From: Aestuariivivens marinum | GTDB taxonomy: Bacteria > Bacteroidota > Bacteroidia > Flavobacteriales > Flavobacteriaceae | Assembly: GCF_022662175.1 (NCBI RefSeq) | Contig: NZ_JAKMCR010000008.1 | Span: 25,453 to 89,452, forward strand | Direction: 5' to 3' | Length of the DNA stretch: 64,000 nt | Part shown: piece by piece, positions 45,271-54,561 of the stretch | Layout: each line of letters starts with the position of its first letter | How positions within the stretch are numbered: position 1 is the first letter of the stretch | Notes under the pieces: generated by a model | Told to the model about the DNA's origin: nothing | The model's database searches: none | Seen by the model: the letters and a program-made list of their open reading frames with translations, nothing else | Program-made: the position numbers and the translations under genes

Positions 45271-45711
45271 TTAGTCCCAAACAAATTTCCAAGAACCATC
45301 AGGTTGTTTTTTCCAAACAGTATGGAAAATGCCAGTTGAAGTAATATCCTTACCTGTGGAATCTTGATAGGTGTATGTGTATTTGCCATATGTATAGCCT
45401 AAATCGCCAGAGGAAGAGACGTCAACAAAGCTTGGTTTCCAGTTCAATCCTTTTGAAGTTGCATTTTTCATATAATCACTTATAGCTTGCTTCCCGTTTA
45501 TAATACTATCATTTCTTAAGAGCACTCCATTGTCTGCAACATAGGCTAAAAAAGCTTTATTCATGCCTTCCTTTTGAGCCATTACCGCAAAATTATGCTC
45601 AGTTTCAAGAATTTCATTTTTCCATTTTTCTATATGGTTAGATTTTTTCGTTAAACTATTTTCACAAGCCACTAAAACTATTGCTGTTAATATTACATAA
45701 AATGTTTTCAT
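45271..45711 (-). CDS. NTF2-like (DUF4440/SnoaL) lipoprotein
   Basis: A 146-residue exported protein. Signal peptide with lipobox LVAC (VLVACENS), so membrane anchored. The mature part has the NTF2/SnoaL cone-fold pattern: a helical start (EILETEHNFAVMAQKEGMNKAFLAYVADNGVLLRN), then beta strands with LGYTYGKYTYTYQD and ending GIFHTVWKKQPDGSWKFVWD. Function unknown; such folds bind small hydrophobic molecules or act as enzymes. It lies 98 bp after the peptidase gene. Confidence 0.8.
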   Translation of the reverse strand: MKTFYVILTAIVLVACENSLTKKSNHIEKWKNEILETEHNFAVMAQKEGMNKAFLAYVADNGVLLRNDSIINGKQAISDYMKNATSKGLNWKPSFVDVSSSGDLGYTYGKYTYTYQDSTGKDITSTGIFHTVWKKQPDGSWKFVWD

Positions 45712-45809
45712 CTGTTTATATTTTATTTTTTTTAAATGGTCAGATGTAATTCACCAATAATCATTTTGGTTGGTATCAACTTCTTGTTATGGCTCATTTC
45801 ATATTATTT

Positions 45810-47648
45810 TTAATCTATAAAGATTGCGTCTTTGAATGCTTCACTACCACCAACTATAGGTAAGATTAAGCTTGTTCCATCCAGATCTATAGCTAGTTTC
45901 GTGCCTGGTTTTGGGTGTAGCGTAAAATCTTTATCACTGGAAAAAATCATTAATCCTATTTGTTGCCCTGCTTTAATAACTTGGTCATCTGGCTGAAGAT
46001 TGAAAGTTATCTCATAGAATTTACCTAATTCTAAAGGCTCACCATTAGTCATGGATTTATTATTTTGAGGATCTGCCCAACCTCGGGTGATAATATTATC
46101 TGTAATTTTTACTTTTCTCCCTTCATTCCAAGGCAATGAAACCAACCAAACAGATAAGTTTGCAGCGGGCTTACTACTAGCGAGTTTAACAGTGATTTTT
46201 GGTACACCAGAAATGTGTATATCCTTAGAAAGTTTTGGGGTTACATATAATAATCTATGGCTAGTAATTTCAGCTTTTGCCAAAGCTTCACCATTAAATG
46301 AAAAATTATCTATAAGGGTTTCAGTGTTTTGGTTTGGAATTTTTGTGGTGGTTAATCCACCTACTTCGGGAGCTGCTGAGGTTAAGTACAACGTTATATC
46401 TTCGGCATCAGGGTTAGGGAAGTCTTTGTAAGGTGTAGGATTTTCCATTTTATCATCTTCACGAACGATCCAAGCCTTGTTGGATTCATTTTCAATTCCA
46501 TTATCTATACCATGCAAATAGTGTGTAAACCACTTGTTCATCATACTCACAGGAGGAGGACCACCATGTCCCAATTGATGATAATAAATACTGGTCTCCA
46601 GTCCCATTTCTTTAGCTTTTTTATAAATACGGTAACTATGTTCTGGCATCACATTCCAATCGTTGAAACCATGAGACATCAATAAAGCGGCTTTCATTGG
46701 TTTCATGTCATTTAGATAATCACGTCCCGCCCAAAAGTCATTATAGTCTCCTGTTATACGATCCATACCGTTCTTCATTTCAGTATCCCGTATTTTAGTA
46801 TTATTATGGGCTCTTTTAGATTCATCACCACTATGAATGTAATCATATAGCACATCAATATCTTCACCAAGATAACCCCCGGGCGAACGTACAAGTCCGT
46901 TTGAGCGATAGTAATGATAGTAGGAGGTGTTAGGTGCTACTGGGATAATAACTTCTAGCCCTTCAACACCAGTTGTAGCAGCGGCTAAGGGTATGGTGCC
47001 ATTATAAGAGGTCCCCGTCATACCTACTTTACCTGTACTCCAATATGCTTTTACTTCTTCATTTCCATAGGGCTCGGTATAACCTTTAGCTCTGCCATTT
47101 AACCAATCGATTACTGCTTTAGGTGCCAATGATTCATTGTCGCCACCAACAGTTGGTGCCCCTTGGGATAAACCAGTACCGGGTGATGAGGAATGTACAA
47201 CAATATAACTTCTTGGGACCCAAGTGGCAATTTGTGAGTTCGATATAATCGGGCGATTTCCTTTACGTACCACTTCTGGATGTACACGTTCTTTGCCTAT
47301 TTCACCTAATTCATGCTTTACGTCCCAAAATAAGCCTTCAACATCTGGTGCAACTCCAGCATAGTAAGGGCTGGACTCATAAATAACAGGTAGTTTTAAT
47401 CCTTCTGTATCAGTTTGGTAAGGTCGGGTCACATCAACATGCATTCGATCCAATTTACCATCACCATCAGTATCAAAAGTAGTTTCTACAAACAAATCAT
47501 GTCTGATCCATTTTTTAGGGGTATTAAAATCTTCAACAACTTGTGCTTCCCCTTCTTTAAAAACGGGTACTGCCTTTTCTTGTGCAATTACTGATATAGA
47601 GATTAACGTAAAAAGGGCTAGTATATTTAGCTTTAAAATAAATGTCAT
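45810..47648 (-). CDS. Secreted Xaa-Pro dipeptidyl-peptidase (S15/CocE type)
   Basis: An exported alpha/beta hydrolase of 612 residues with a signal peptide (ILALFTLISISVIAQ). The catalytic triad is inferred as Ser214 in GTSYNG, Asp330 in GFNDWNV and His361 in QLGHGG. The C-terminal jelly-roll domain (about 420-612) is the PepX_C/CocE-like beta domain. It should cut Xaa-Pro dipeptides from oligopeptides in the periplasm or medium; other acyl or ester substrates are possible in this family. It is flanked by two NTF2-like genes, 33 bp and 98 bp away. Confidence 0.9.
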   Translation of the reverse strand: MTFILKLNILALFTLISISVIAQEKAVPVFKEGEAQVVEDFNTPKKWIRHDLFVETTFDTDGDGKLDRMHVDVTRPYQTDTEGLKLPVIYESSPYYAGVAPDVEGLFWDVKHELGEIGKERVHPEVVRKGNRPIISNSQIATWVPRSYIVVHSSSPGTGLSQGAPTVGGDNESLAPKAVIDWLNGRAKGYTEPYGNEEVKAYWSTGKVGMTGTSYNGTIPLAAATTGVEGLEVIIPVAPNTSYYHYYRSNGLVRSPGGYLGEDIDVLYDYIHSGDESKRAHNNTKIRDTEMKNGMDRITGDYNDFWAGRDYLNDMKPMKAALLMSHGFNDWNVMPEHSYRIYKKAKEMGLETSIYYHQLGHGGPPPVSMMNKWFTHYLHGIDNGIENESNKAWIVREDDKMENPTPYKDFPNPDAEDITLYLTSAAPEVGGLTTTKIPNQNTETLIDNFSFNGEALAKAEITSHRLLYVTPKLSKDIHISGVPKITVKLASSKPAANLSVWLVSLPWNEGRKVKITDNIITRGWADPQNNKSMTNGEPLELGKFYEITFNLQPDDQVIKAGQQIGLMIFSSDKDFTLHPKPGTKLAIDLDGTSLILPIVGGSEAFKDAIFID

Positions 47649-47681
47649 TATTATTTAGAGTTTTAACCAGAGGTGTAAACC

Positions 47682-48227
47682 TTAAGGTAAATATTTTCTT
47701 GGAATAGGGTTGTGTCTTGTTTCGTTAGTCCAATAGATATTGATAATCCACCAGCGTTTACCATCGTTAAACAGTTGTATGCTATTAATCCCTCTCATAA
47801 AGGGATCTTCGTCGGTTTTACTATGATAAGATTCGTAAGTGCTAAAGACATGGGCAATATTGCCAAAAACCTCAATTTTTCTATGAATTTCCTTTTCCAA
47901 AAAACCATGTTCAACCAACCATTTTCCGGAAGTTTTTATATAATCTTGTGGAGCCATAAAATGTGTTTTGTAATCTCCAGATTCGTCTTCACCAGCTAAG
48001 ATTAACTTGGCATTGGGGGCAAATAAATGCTTAAACTGTTTCCAGTTTCGTTCTTCTCCTTTTTCACCCGAAATTACTGAATAAAGTGTTTTAATAGTAT
48101 TGTTGATACTTAACACAGATGTAGTATCTATAACAAACTCATTAGGTTTTTCTGTAAGTTTTTCTTGAGCATTACTTATAAAAAATGCTAGGTTAAATAT
48201 ACATATTGTGGTAAATAATTTATTCAT
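47682..48227 (-). CDS. Secreted NTF2-like protein (DUF4440/SnoaL)
   Basis: A 181-residue exported protein; the signal peptide is about the first 20 residues (FTTICIFNLAFFISNAQ), without a lipobox. NTF2-like core: SVISGEKGEERNWKQFKHLFAPNAKLIL, then HVFSTYESYHSKTDEDPFMRGINSIQLF and RWWIINIYWTNE, as in the SnoaL-like domain. Function unknown. It precedes the Xaa-Pro peptidase gene by 33 bp, so both are probably one transcript. Confidence 0.82.
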   Translation of the reverse strand: MNKLFTTICIFNLAFFISNAQEKLTEKPNEFVIDTTSVLSINNTIKTLYSVISGEKGEERNWKQFKHLFAPNAKLILAGEDESGDYKTHFMAPQDYIKTSGKWLVEHGFLEKEIHRKIEVFGNIAHVFSTYESYHSKTDEDPFMRGINSIQLFNDGKRWWIINIYWTNETRHNPIPRKYLP

Positions 48228-48296
48228 ATTATAATGGTTTTAATATTGGAAAAATAAGTAATATCGAAAAATACAACCGTTAACAAATCCATAAAA

Positions 48297-48755
48297 TTAT
48301 TTATAGATCTTTTTTATTCTATCTAGGTTTCGTTTATTATCCCTGTCCTTAATAGTTTCACGTTTATCGTATAGTTTTTTTCCTTTAGCCAATGCAATTT
48401 CCAGTTTGGCATAGCCTTTTTCATTAATAAATAATCTTAAGGGAATAATGGTAAGTCCAGAGTTCTGCACTTCCTTATTCAATTTTTTTAGTTCTCTTTT
48501 ATTGAGTAATAACTTCCTAATAGCCTTAGGCTTATGGTTGTAGTGGGTACCATAAAGATATTCCTCAATCGTCATATTAACCACAAATAGTTCCCCACGA
48601 TCATTAAATTCACAAAAACTTTCAGTAATAGACGCCTTACTATTTCTAATGGATTTTATTTCAGTTCCAGTCAACACAATTCCAGCTGTATATTTATCCA
48701 ATATCTCATATTGAAATCGAGCTTTTTTGTTTTGTATGTTAATGTTTTTTTGCAT
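48297..48755 (-). CDS. smpB: SsrA-binding protein
   Basis: Binds tmRNA and brings it to stalled ribosomes in trans-translation. It has the OB-fold core (ARFQYEILDKYTAGIVLTGTEIKSIR), NYNHKPKAIRKLLLNKREL-type motif (here THYNHKPKAIRKLLLNK), and the basic C-terminal tail GKKLYDKRETIKDRDNKR. Start at the ATG for MQKNINIQ; a longer frame would use TTG at 48764. The tmRNA gene is not in this window. A possible -7 box TAGTTTTG lies at 48769-48762. Confidence 0.96.
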   Translation of the reverse strand: MQKNINIQNKKARFQYEILDKYTAGIVLTGTEIKSIRNSKASITESFCEFNDRGELFVVNMTIEEYLYGTHYNHKPKAIRKLLLNKRELKKLNKEVQNSGLTIIPLRLFINEKGYAKLEIALAKGKKLYDKRETIKDRDNKRNLDRIKKIYK

Positions 48756-48926
48756 GGCACACAAAACTAAACAAATTTTATGTTTTTAAACTGAAATATT
48801 ATTTCATTGTGAAGCAAAGCTTTATGGTTACATACTAGGATTGAATCATACTATTTTTAATGTTTTCACGTTAAACCAATGCGAATTTTGAATGGTTTTT
48901 TTGCGTTTTTTTAAGTATGGTTTTAC

Positions 48927-48956
48927 TTGCCTTCCCATAAAACATTTGTATTTTTG
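48927..48956 (+). promoter_or_regulatory. lpdA promoter
   Basis: TTG at 48927-48929 and TATTTTTG at 48949-48956 are separated by 19 nt, which fits the Bacteroidota -33/-7 consensus almost perfectly. The lpdA ATG is 33 nt downstream. Confidence 0.75.
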
Positions 48957-48989
48957 GCAATCTATTTAATATAATTTTAAAAGTCTAAT

Positions 48990-50390
48990 ATGAACTCATA
49001 CGACGTAGCAGTTATAGGCTCAGGGCCTGGGGGATATGTTGCAGCCATTCGCTGTGCCCAACTAGGCATGAAAACAGCAATAATTGAAAAATATGCAACA
49101 CTAGGTGGTACCTGTTTAAATGTGGGCTGTATACCAAGTAAAGCCCTTTTAGATTCATCGCATCATTTTGAAGATGCTGTAAAACATTTTGATGACCATG
49201 GTATTGAAATCCCTGGTGATATTAAAGTGAATTTAGAAAAAATGATAGCCCGTAAGCAAGCCGTTGTAGATCAAACTACAGGTGGGATTGACTTTTTGAT
49301 GAAGAAAAATAAAATTGATGTTTATCAAGGGCTAGGAAGCTTTAAAGATACCACGCATATAACCATTTCAGGTAATGAACCTATCGAAATTGAAGCTAAA
49401 AACACAATCATAGCTACAGGAAGTAAACCATCAAGTTTACCTTTTATCAGTATAGATAAGGAACGTATCATCACATCAACCGAGGCATTAAAGCTTAAGG
49501 AAATACCTAAACATTTAATTGTTATTGGTGGTGGTGTAATTGGTTTGGAATTGGGACAAGTATACAGGCGTTTGGGTGCTGAAGTAACCGTGGTTGAATA
49601 TATGGATAGGATTATTCCAACCATGGATGGCGGTTTGTCCAAAGAGCTTAACAAGGTATTAAAGAAAGCTAAATTTAAAATCAATGCTTCCCATAAGGTA
49701 AAATCTGTAGAAAGGAAAGGAGATGAGGTAATTGTGAAGGCCGATAACAAGAAAGGTGAAGAAGTTGAGTTTAAAGGAGATTACTGTTTAGTATCTGTTG
49801 GTCGTCGTCCATATACCGATGGGCTAAATACAGAAGCTGCTGGAGTTAAGTTGAATGATAGAGGCCAGATAGAAGTGAATGACCACTTACAAACTTCGGC
49901 ATCTAATATTTACGCTATTGGCGATGTTGTTAAAGGTGCCATGTTAGCTCATAAGGCAGAAGAAGAAGGTGTTTTTGTAGCCGAAACCTTGGCAGGACAA
50001 AAACCGCATATCGATTATAACCTTATTCCTGGTGTGGTATATACCTGGCCAGAAGTAGCTGCGGTTGGAAAATCGGAAGAACAACTTAAAGAAGCGGGTG
50101 TAGATTATAAAGTGGGTCAGTTCCCTATGCGTGCTTTAGGAAGAAGTCGGGCGAGTATGGATATTGATGGCTTTGTTAAGATTTTAGCAGATAAAACTAC
50201 CGATGAAATATTAGGGGTGCATATGATAGGTGCTCGTGCCGCCGATATGATTGCGGAAGCTGTTGTTGCTATGGAATATAGAGCTAGTGCAGAGGATATT
50301 TCCAGAATGTCACATGCACACCCTACCTTTACCGAGGCGATTAAGGAAGCAGCTTTGGCAGCTACCGAGGATAGGGCGTTGCATATATAA
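48990..50390 (+). CDS. lpdA: Dihydrolipoyl dehydrogenase
   Basis: FAD flavoprotein (466 residues) that reoxidises lipoamide in the pyruvate, 2-oxoglutarate and branched-chain oxoacid complexes and the glycine cleavage system. Seen: the FAD site VIGSGPGGYVA, the redox disulfide Cys42/Cys47 in GGTCLNVGCIPSK, the NAD site VIGGGVIGLELG, and the C-terminal His-Glu pair in HAHPTFTEAIKEA. Alone in its unit, with a good promoter and a strong terminator. The partner complexes are encoded elsewhere. Confidence 0.97.
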   Translation: MNSYDVAVIGSGPGGYVAAIRCAQLGMKTAIIEKYATLGGTCLNVGCIPSKALLDSSHHFEDAVKHFDDHGIEIPGDIKVNLEKMIARKQAVVDQTTGGIDFLMKKNKIDVYQGLGSFKDTTHITISGNEPIEIEAKNTIIATGSKPSSLPFISIDKERIITSTEALKLKEIPKHLIVIGGGVIGLELGQVYRRLGAEVTVVEYMDRIIPTMDGGLSKELNKVLKKAKFKINASHKVKSVERKGDEVIVKADNKKGEEVEFKGDYCLVSVGRRPYTDGLNTEAAGVKLNDRGQIEVNDHLQTSASNIYAIGDVVKGAMLAHKAEEEGVFVAETLAGQKPHIDYNLIPGVVYTWPEVAAVGKSEEQLKEAGVDYKVGQFPMRALGRSRASMDIDGFVKILADKTTDEILGVHMIGARAADMIAEAVVAMEYRASAEDISRMSHAHPTFTEAIKEAALAATEDRALHI

Positions 50391-50450
50391 AAGATATTAA
50401 TATAACTAGTTCATTGGTAAATGGACAATAGATAAAATAACTATGCATAA

Positions 50451-50482
50451 AAAAGCGAATCGTATTGAGGTTCGCTTTTTTT
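50451..50482 (+). terminator. Rho-independent terminator after lpdA
   Basis: Stem of AAAAGCGAA (50451-50459) with TTCGCTTTT (50471-50479) and an 11-nt loop, ending in eight T. Confidence 0.9.
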
Positions 50483-50658
50483 AATTGAGTTAATTGGAAA
50501 TAATTGCATAACTTCTTAATTTTTACTATTTTAGAACTTCTATTGTTAGAACTATTTTAATCTGTTTATTAGCTGTCTCCAAAAATAGTCTTTGAACTTC
50601 GTATTTTATAGAAGTCTTTTTGTTGTGGTATTAATTAATTTTTTTAAACTACAATCAA

Positions 50659-52590
50659 ATGAAGACAGGATTATTTTACTTTGCACTTGCCCTTTTTGTT
50701 TCCTTGCCTGCTTTTTCACAAACCACTAATGTCCCAGATGATAAATTTGAAGAATATTTAGAAACCCATAATGCTAACGGAGATGTTGTAACTTTAGGTC
50801 ATGCAACAAGTATGGGAGATGGTGATTTAACGAACAATAGTGTTCCTACTTCTAAAATAAATACAGTTACAGAATTACGTATTAATGGATGGGGTATTTA
50901 TGATTTAGAGGGAATTCAGGACTTCACAGCATTGCAAATATTGGATTGCAATTTAAATCCAATTGATACCATGAAATTACCAAGCAGCAATAATTTGTTG
51001 GAGCTGTATTGTCATAATATGGATTTAACAAGTTTAGATGTATCGTCACTTACTAATTTAACAACACTTAATTGTCGATTTAATGATATTACCGCATTGA
51101 GCCTTGTATCTAATTCTAAATTGGTTAATCTGGATTGTTGGGGCAATCCTTTGGGAAGTTTGACCGTAGACAATCTCGTAGATTTGGAAGTATTGAATTG
51201 TCAAGATACCGATTTAGTAACCTTGGATCTTTCGTCTAACGATAAATTAAGAATATTATCATGTGGTTTTAACGATTTTACAAGTTTAACACTAACAAAT
51301 AATATAGCCTTAACCCATGTTTATTGTTATGCTAATTTTAGTATGACTACCTTAAATCTGCCCGATACAGATACTTTATTACGGTTAGAATGTTATAGCT
51401 GCAATATTGGTAGTTTAGATGTTACACCATACACCAACTTAACCTATTTAACCTGTCAGCAAAATGCACTTACTATCTTGGATACCTCTATGAATACAAG
51501 CTTGGAATATTTGGATTGTGGAGAAAATGATATAAGCGATTTGTCTTTACCAGATACCAATACACTCTATAGGATTATTTGTGATAATAACGAATTAACT
51601 TCATTGGATATTAGTAATAATGATGGGTTAGAGGATTTATTTTGTTACTATAATAATTTGGAAACATTAAATTGTAATAGTAACCCTATTTTAAAGCGAT
51701 TACAGTGTTATAATAATGAACTTACGTCAATAACTTTTAATAACCCCTTGCTATGGCAGCTGTGGTGTGGACAGAATATGTTGAGCGGATTAAATGTTTC
51801 ATCTTTAACTGCATTATATGATTTTTATTGTCAGAACAACCAAATTACCAGTATCGATTTATCTAATAATGGTGCTTTACTTTGGTTGGGGATGTGGAAT
51901 AACCAACTTACAGATTTAAACTTAACCAACAATATGGTTTTGGAATATGCTGAGCCCGGAAACAATCCAAACCTTACAAACCTTTACCTACCTAATACCT
52001 TAACGTTAACATCATTATGGGCCTATGGTACAAACCTATCAAATTTGGATTTTACCCAAAATACCAATCTTGAATATCTTGATTTGGGTATTGCTAAATT
52101 TACCGAGATTGATGTAAGTATGTTGCCCGATCTTCTTGAATTCTATGCCAATGGAAATGACCTATTGGAATCTTTAAATTTAAAAAACAACAATAATAGC
52201 ATTTTGGAGTATATGTGGGCACATAATACCCCAAATTTAAGCTGTATTCAAGTCGATGATGTTGTCGATGCCAATAGTAGGGACACAGTAGACTTTTGGA
52301 GGAAAGATGAGGGTGTTGATTACTATTCTGAAGACTGTACCCTATCCAATCAAGAAGTAGATTTATTACGTATAACGCTCTACCCTAATCCAACCCAATA
52401 CAGCATTACATTGGAACTATTTTCAGATACAACCTATAACTTGATAAATGTTTATGGTCAAGTAGTTCAAAAGGGCAATTTCATAGCGGGAGAGAACCAA
52501 TTGAATCTATCCTTACTTTCAAAAGGAATTTACCTTTTAAGCTTAAATTCAATTGAAGGAAGTACAACTCGAAAAATAATCAAAAACTAA
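50659..52590 (+). CDS. Leucine-rich-repeat protein with T9SS type A sorting domain
   Basis: A 643-residue exported protein. The signal peptide is MKTGLFYFALALFVSLPAFS; then about 22 tandem 20-24-residue repeats of the form LxxLxCxxNxLxxLxLxxN (examples LEVLNCQDTDLVTLDL, LQCYNNELTSI). Every repeat places Cys or a similar residue at one position, which suggests a stacked cysteine ladder. The C-terminal about 75 residues (LYPNPTQYSITLELF, then NVYGQVV and GIYLLSL) are a T9SS type A sorting domain, so it should be secreted through the outer membrane by type IX secretion. Ligand unknown; a surface adhesin or binding protein is plausible. Confidence 0.9.
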   Translation: MKTGLFYFALALFVSLPAFSQTTNVPDDKFEEYLETHNANGDVVTLGHATSMGDGDLTNNSVPTSKINTVTELRINGWGIYDLEGIQDFTALQILDCNLNPIDTMKLPSSNNLLELYCHNMDLTSLDVSSLTNLTTLNCRFNDITALSLVSNSKLVNLDCWGNPLGSLTVDNLVDLEVLNCQDTDLVTLDLSSNDKLRILSCGFNDFTSLTLTNNIALTHVYCYANFSMTTLNLPDTDTLLRLECYSCNIGSLDVTPYTNLTYLTCQQNALTILDTSMNTSLEYLDCGENDISDLSLPDTNTLYRIICDNNELTSLDISNNDGLEDLFCYYNNLETLNCNSNPILKRLQCYNNELTSITFNNPLLWQLWCGQNMLSGLNVSSLTALYDFYCQNNQITSIDLSNNGALLWLGMWNNQLTDLNLTNNMVLEYAEPGNNPNLTNLYLPNTLTLTSLWAYGTNLSNLDFTQNTNLEYLDLGIAKFTEIDVSMLPDLLEFYANGNDLLESLNLKNNNNSILEYMWAHNTPNLSCIQVDDVVDANSRDTVDFWRKDEGVDYYSEDCTLSNQEVDLLRITLYPNPTQYSITLELFSDTTYNLINVYGQVVQKGNFIAGENQLNLSLLSKGIYLLSLNSIEGSTTRKIIKN

Positions 52591-52728
52591 TTAAACAATA
52601 GCTGTAAATATAAAAGTATTATTCAGCATTTAATCAAAGTTTTAATTTGGTTTATAATGAAACAAGTACAACAATCGAAATAAAAAGAGGTGAAACCCTA
52701 ACATTTAACCCTTAGTTTAATAATATGT

Positions 52729-52780
52729 CATGTCATTGCGAAAAATTGATTGCTATCAATTTTGTGGCAATCTCAACATA
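52729..52780. repeat. REP-like hairpin between LRR gene and thrC
   Basis: TGTCATTGCG and GGCAATCTC flank a perfect 9-bp hairpin, AAAATTGAT (52742-52750) with ATCAATTTT (52755-52763) around TGCT. The outer pieces recall the Bacteroidota extragenic palindrome with CATTGCGA and GGCAATCTC ends. It lies between convergent genes and may also end transcription. Confidence 0.55.
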
Positions 52781-52789
52781 GTAATCTTG

Positions 52790-54088
52790 TTAATTGTTTT
52801 TAAGTAAAAATTCCTTCAAATCTTCATAAGTGTTAATTTTTAACGCTACTTTTTCTTTATTCATAACGGCCTGTATTTGTTCTGGCAGGGGCTGTTCTTC
52901 TTTAATAACTTCTTTAACAACATCTAAAAACTTGGTAGGATGAGCTGTTTCCAAAAAAACACAGTGTGCCTTCGGGTTTTGCGCCAAATAGGCTTTACAG
53001 CCCAGATAACCAACAGCACCATGAGGGTCTGCTACATAATTATAGTGGTTGTAAATTTCTAACATAGCTGCTTTAGTTTCTTTATCTGTAAAACTATATG
53101 AACAAAGATTTTCTTTTAGCGTTTCAAATGTGTTTTTATAGATTTCTTCGATACGGATAAAATTACTTGGTGCGCCAACGTCCATTGCATTGCTAATGGT
53201 CTGTACGGAAGGCTTTGGTTCGTATAACTGTGATATTAAATAGCGTGTCACTACGTTATTGGCATTGTTGGAGGCTATAAAGTGCTTGATAGGCAAGCCA
53301 AGCTGTTGTGCCATCATACCAGCACAAATATTACCAAAATTACCGCTAGGTACAGAAAACACAATCTCCTTATACTTTTTATGTAGTTGCTTGTAAGCAA
53401 AAATAAAGTAGAATAATTGCGGCAACCATCTGGCAACATTAATTGAATTAGCCGAAGTCAACTGCATTTTACTGGTTAGCCTGTCGTCTAAAAAAGCAGT
53501 TTTTACCATGGCCTGGCAGTCATCGAACGTACCATTAACCTCTAAAGCCTTTATATTTTGTCCAAGTGTTGTTAACTGCTTTTCCTGAATGTCACTAACC
53601 TTACCACTTGGGTAGAGTATTACTACATTAACCCCTTTAACCCCCAAAAAACCATTGGCCACGGCACCACCTGTATCGCCTGATGTGGCAACCAAAACGG
53701 TGACTTCTTGGTTGTTATTTTGATTGAAATATCCTAAACAGCGTGCCATAAAGCGTGCACCAACATCTTTAAAAGCCATAGTAGGCCCATGAAAGAGTTC
53801 TAGTGTTGATATATTATCGTTTAGGGTTACTACAGGAAAATCAAATGACAGGGTTTCATCAACGATGCGTTTGAGTTCTTTTTCTGGAATTTCCGGAGAA
53901 ATAAACTGTTTAATAGTTTCAAAAGCGATATCACTATGCGATAGATTGTCCAGATTTTCAAAAAATGAATTCGGTAGAGGGGTTATACTTTCTGGAAAAT
54001 ACAAGCCCTTATCTGGAGCTAATCCCTTAATGACTGCATTTTTAAACGTTGAATTTGGGGCTTTTTTATTTAAACTGTAGTAATTCAT
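52790..54088 (-). CDS. thrC: Threonine synthase
   Basis: PLP enzyme of 432 residues making threonine from O-phosphohomoserine. The PLP lysine is Lys107 in HGPTMAFKDVGARF, the phosphate loop is in VPSGNFGNICAG, and the first motif GLYFPESI is typical. Last gene of the thr operon, separated from thrB by the inserted four-helix gene and its repeats, which lengthens the spacer from the usual few bases to about 470 bp. Confidence 0.96.
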   Translation of the reverse strand: MNYYSLNKKAPNSTFKNAVIKGLAPDKGLYFPESITPLPNSFFENLDNLSHSDIAFETIKQFISPEIPEKELKRIVDETLSFDFPVVTLNDNISTLELFHGPTMAFKDVGARFMARCLGYFNQNNNQEVTVLVATSGDTGGAVANGFLGVKGVNVVILYPSGKVSDIQEKQLTTLGQNIKALEVNGTFDDCQAMVKTAFLDDRLTSKMQLTSANSINVARWLPQLFYFIFAYKQLHKKYKEIVFSVPSGNFGNICAGMMAQQLGLPIKHFIASNNANNVVTRYLISQLYEPKPSVQTISNAMDVGAPSNFIRIEEIYKNTFETLKENLCSYSFTDKETKAAMLEIYNHYNYVADPHGAVGYLGCKAYLAQNPKAHCVFLETAHPTKFLDVVKEVIKEEQPLPEQIQAVMNKEKVALKINTYEDLKEFLLKNN

Positions 54089-54101
54089 TGTTGTTCTATT
54101 T

Positions 54102-54131
54102 GACGGAAGACCACAGACGGGAGACCGAAGA
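54102..54131. repeat. Left GGAAGAC-type repeat tract flanking the four-helix gene
   Basis: Imperfect tandem copies: GACGGAAGACC, ACAGACGGGAGACC and GAAGA. Its inverted counterpart is at 54539-54557. Together they bracket about 457 bp that contains one small gene. Confidence 0.65.
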
Positions 54132-54160
54132 TTGTATTGTTTATTTAAAATGTATTGGAA

Positions 54161-54517
54161 TTATTTTACGTTCTTTCTGAATGCAATAAGCATGTTCATA
54201 AGCTGATAAGCTTCTTCATATAATTGATTGAACTTAGGTTTAGTTATATAATTTCTTTTTTCTGATTTATAGAGACAAGTCACAACTTCAGCAAGAGATC
54301 GGATAGCATATCCTAGAAATTTTTTTTGCTCAAGATTGGTTTGGCCTATTGAGCCTTCAGAGATATTCAAGGCAATAGAATCAGCAGCTCGTCTTATTTG
54401 AGAGGATAAATTGAACTTTTCTTTTTCGGGGAAACTATTGGCAAACCCATCTATAGTTTCTCCAAAATCCATGGCACGTTGCCAAATTATAAGTTTTTCA
54501 AATTTAAATTTATCCAT
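54161..54517 (-). CDS. Four-helix bundle protein (S23-like), inserted between thrB and thrC
   Basis: A 118-residue helical protein starting at MDKFKFEKL. Conserved points are LIIWQRAMDFGETI, FNLSSQIRRAADSIALNISEGSIGQ and FLGYAIRSLAEV, matching the family related to intervening-sequence proteins of bacterial 23S rRNA genes. Codons upstream of that ATG (from 54559) only translate the flanking repeat, so they are excluded. Function unknown; members may bind nucleic acid or serve in mobile units. Neighbours are amino acid biosynthesis genes on both sides, so it looks like a later insertion. Confidence 0.85.
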   Translation of the reverse strand: MDKFKFEKLIIWQRAMDFGETIDGFANSFPEKEKFNLSSQIRRAADSIALNISEGSIGQTNLEQKKFLGYAIRSLAEVVTCLYKSEKRNYITKPKFNQLYEEAYQLMNMLIAFRKNVK

Positions 54518-54538
54518 GAATCGTTGTTTTTCTATGCA

Positions 54539-54557
54539 TCTTCCGTCTTCCGTCTTC
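54539..54557. repeat. Right GGAAGAC-type repeat tract, inverted
   Basis: Three short copies of TCTTCCG-type sequence, which is GAAGACGGAAGACGGAAGA on the minus strand. It is inverted with respect to 54102-54131 and adjoins the thrB stop codon. Confidence 0.65.
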
Positions 54558-54561
54558 AACC

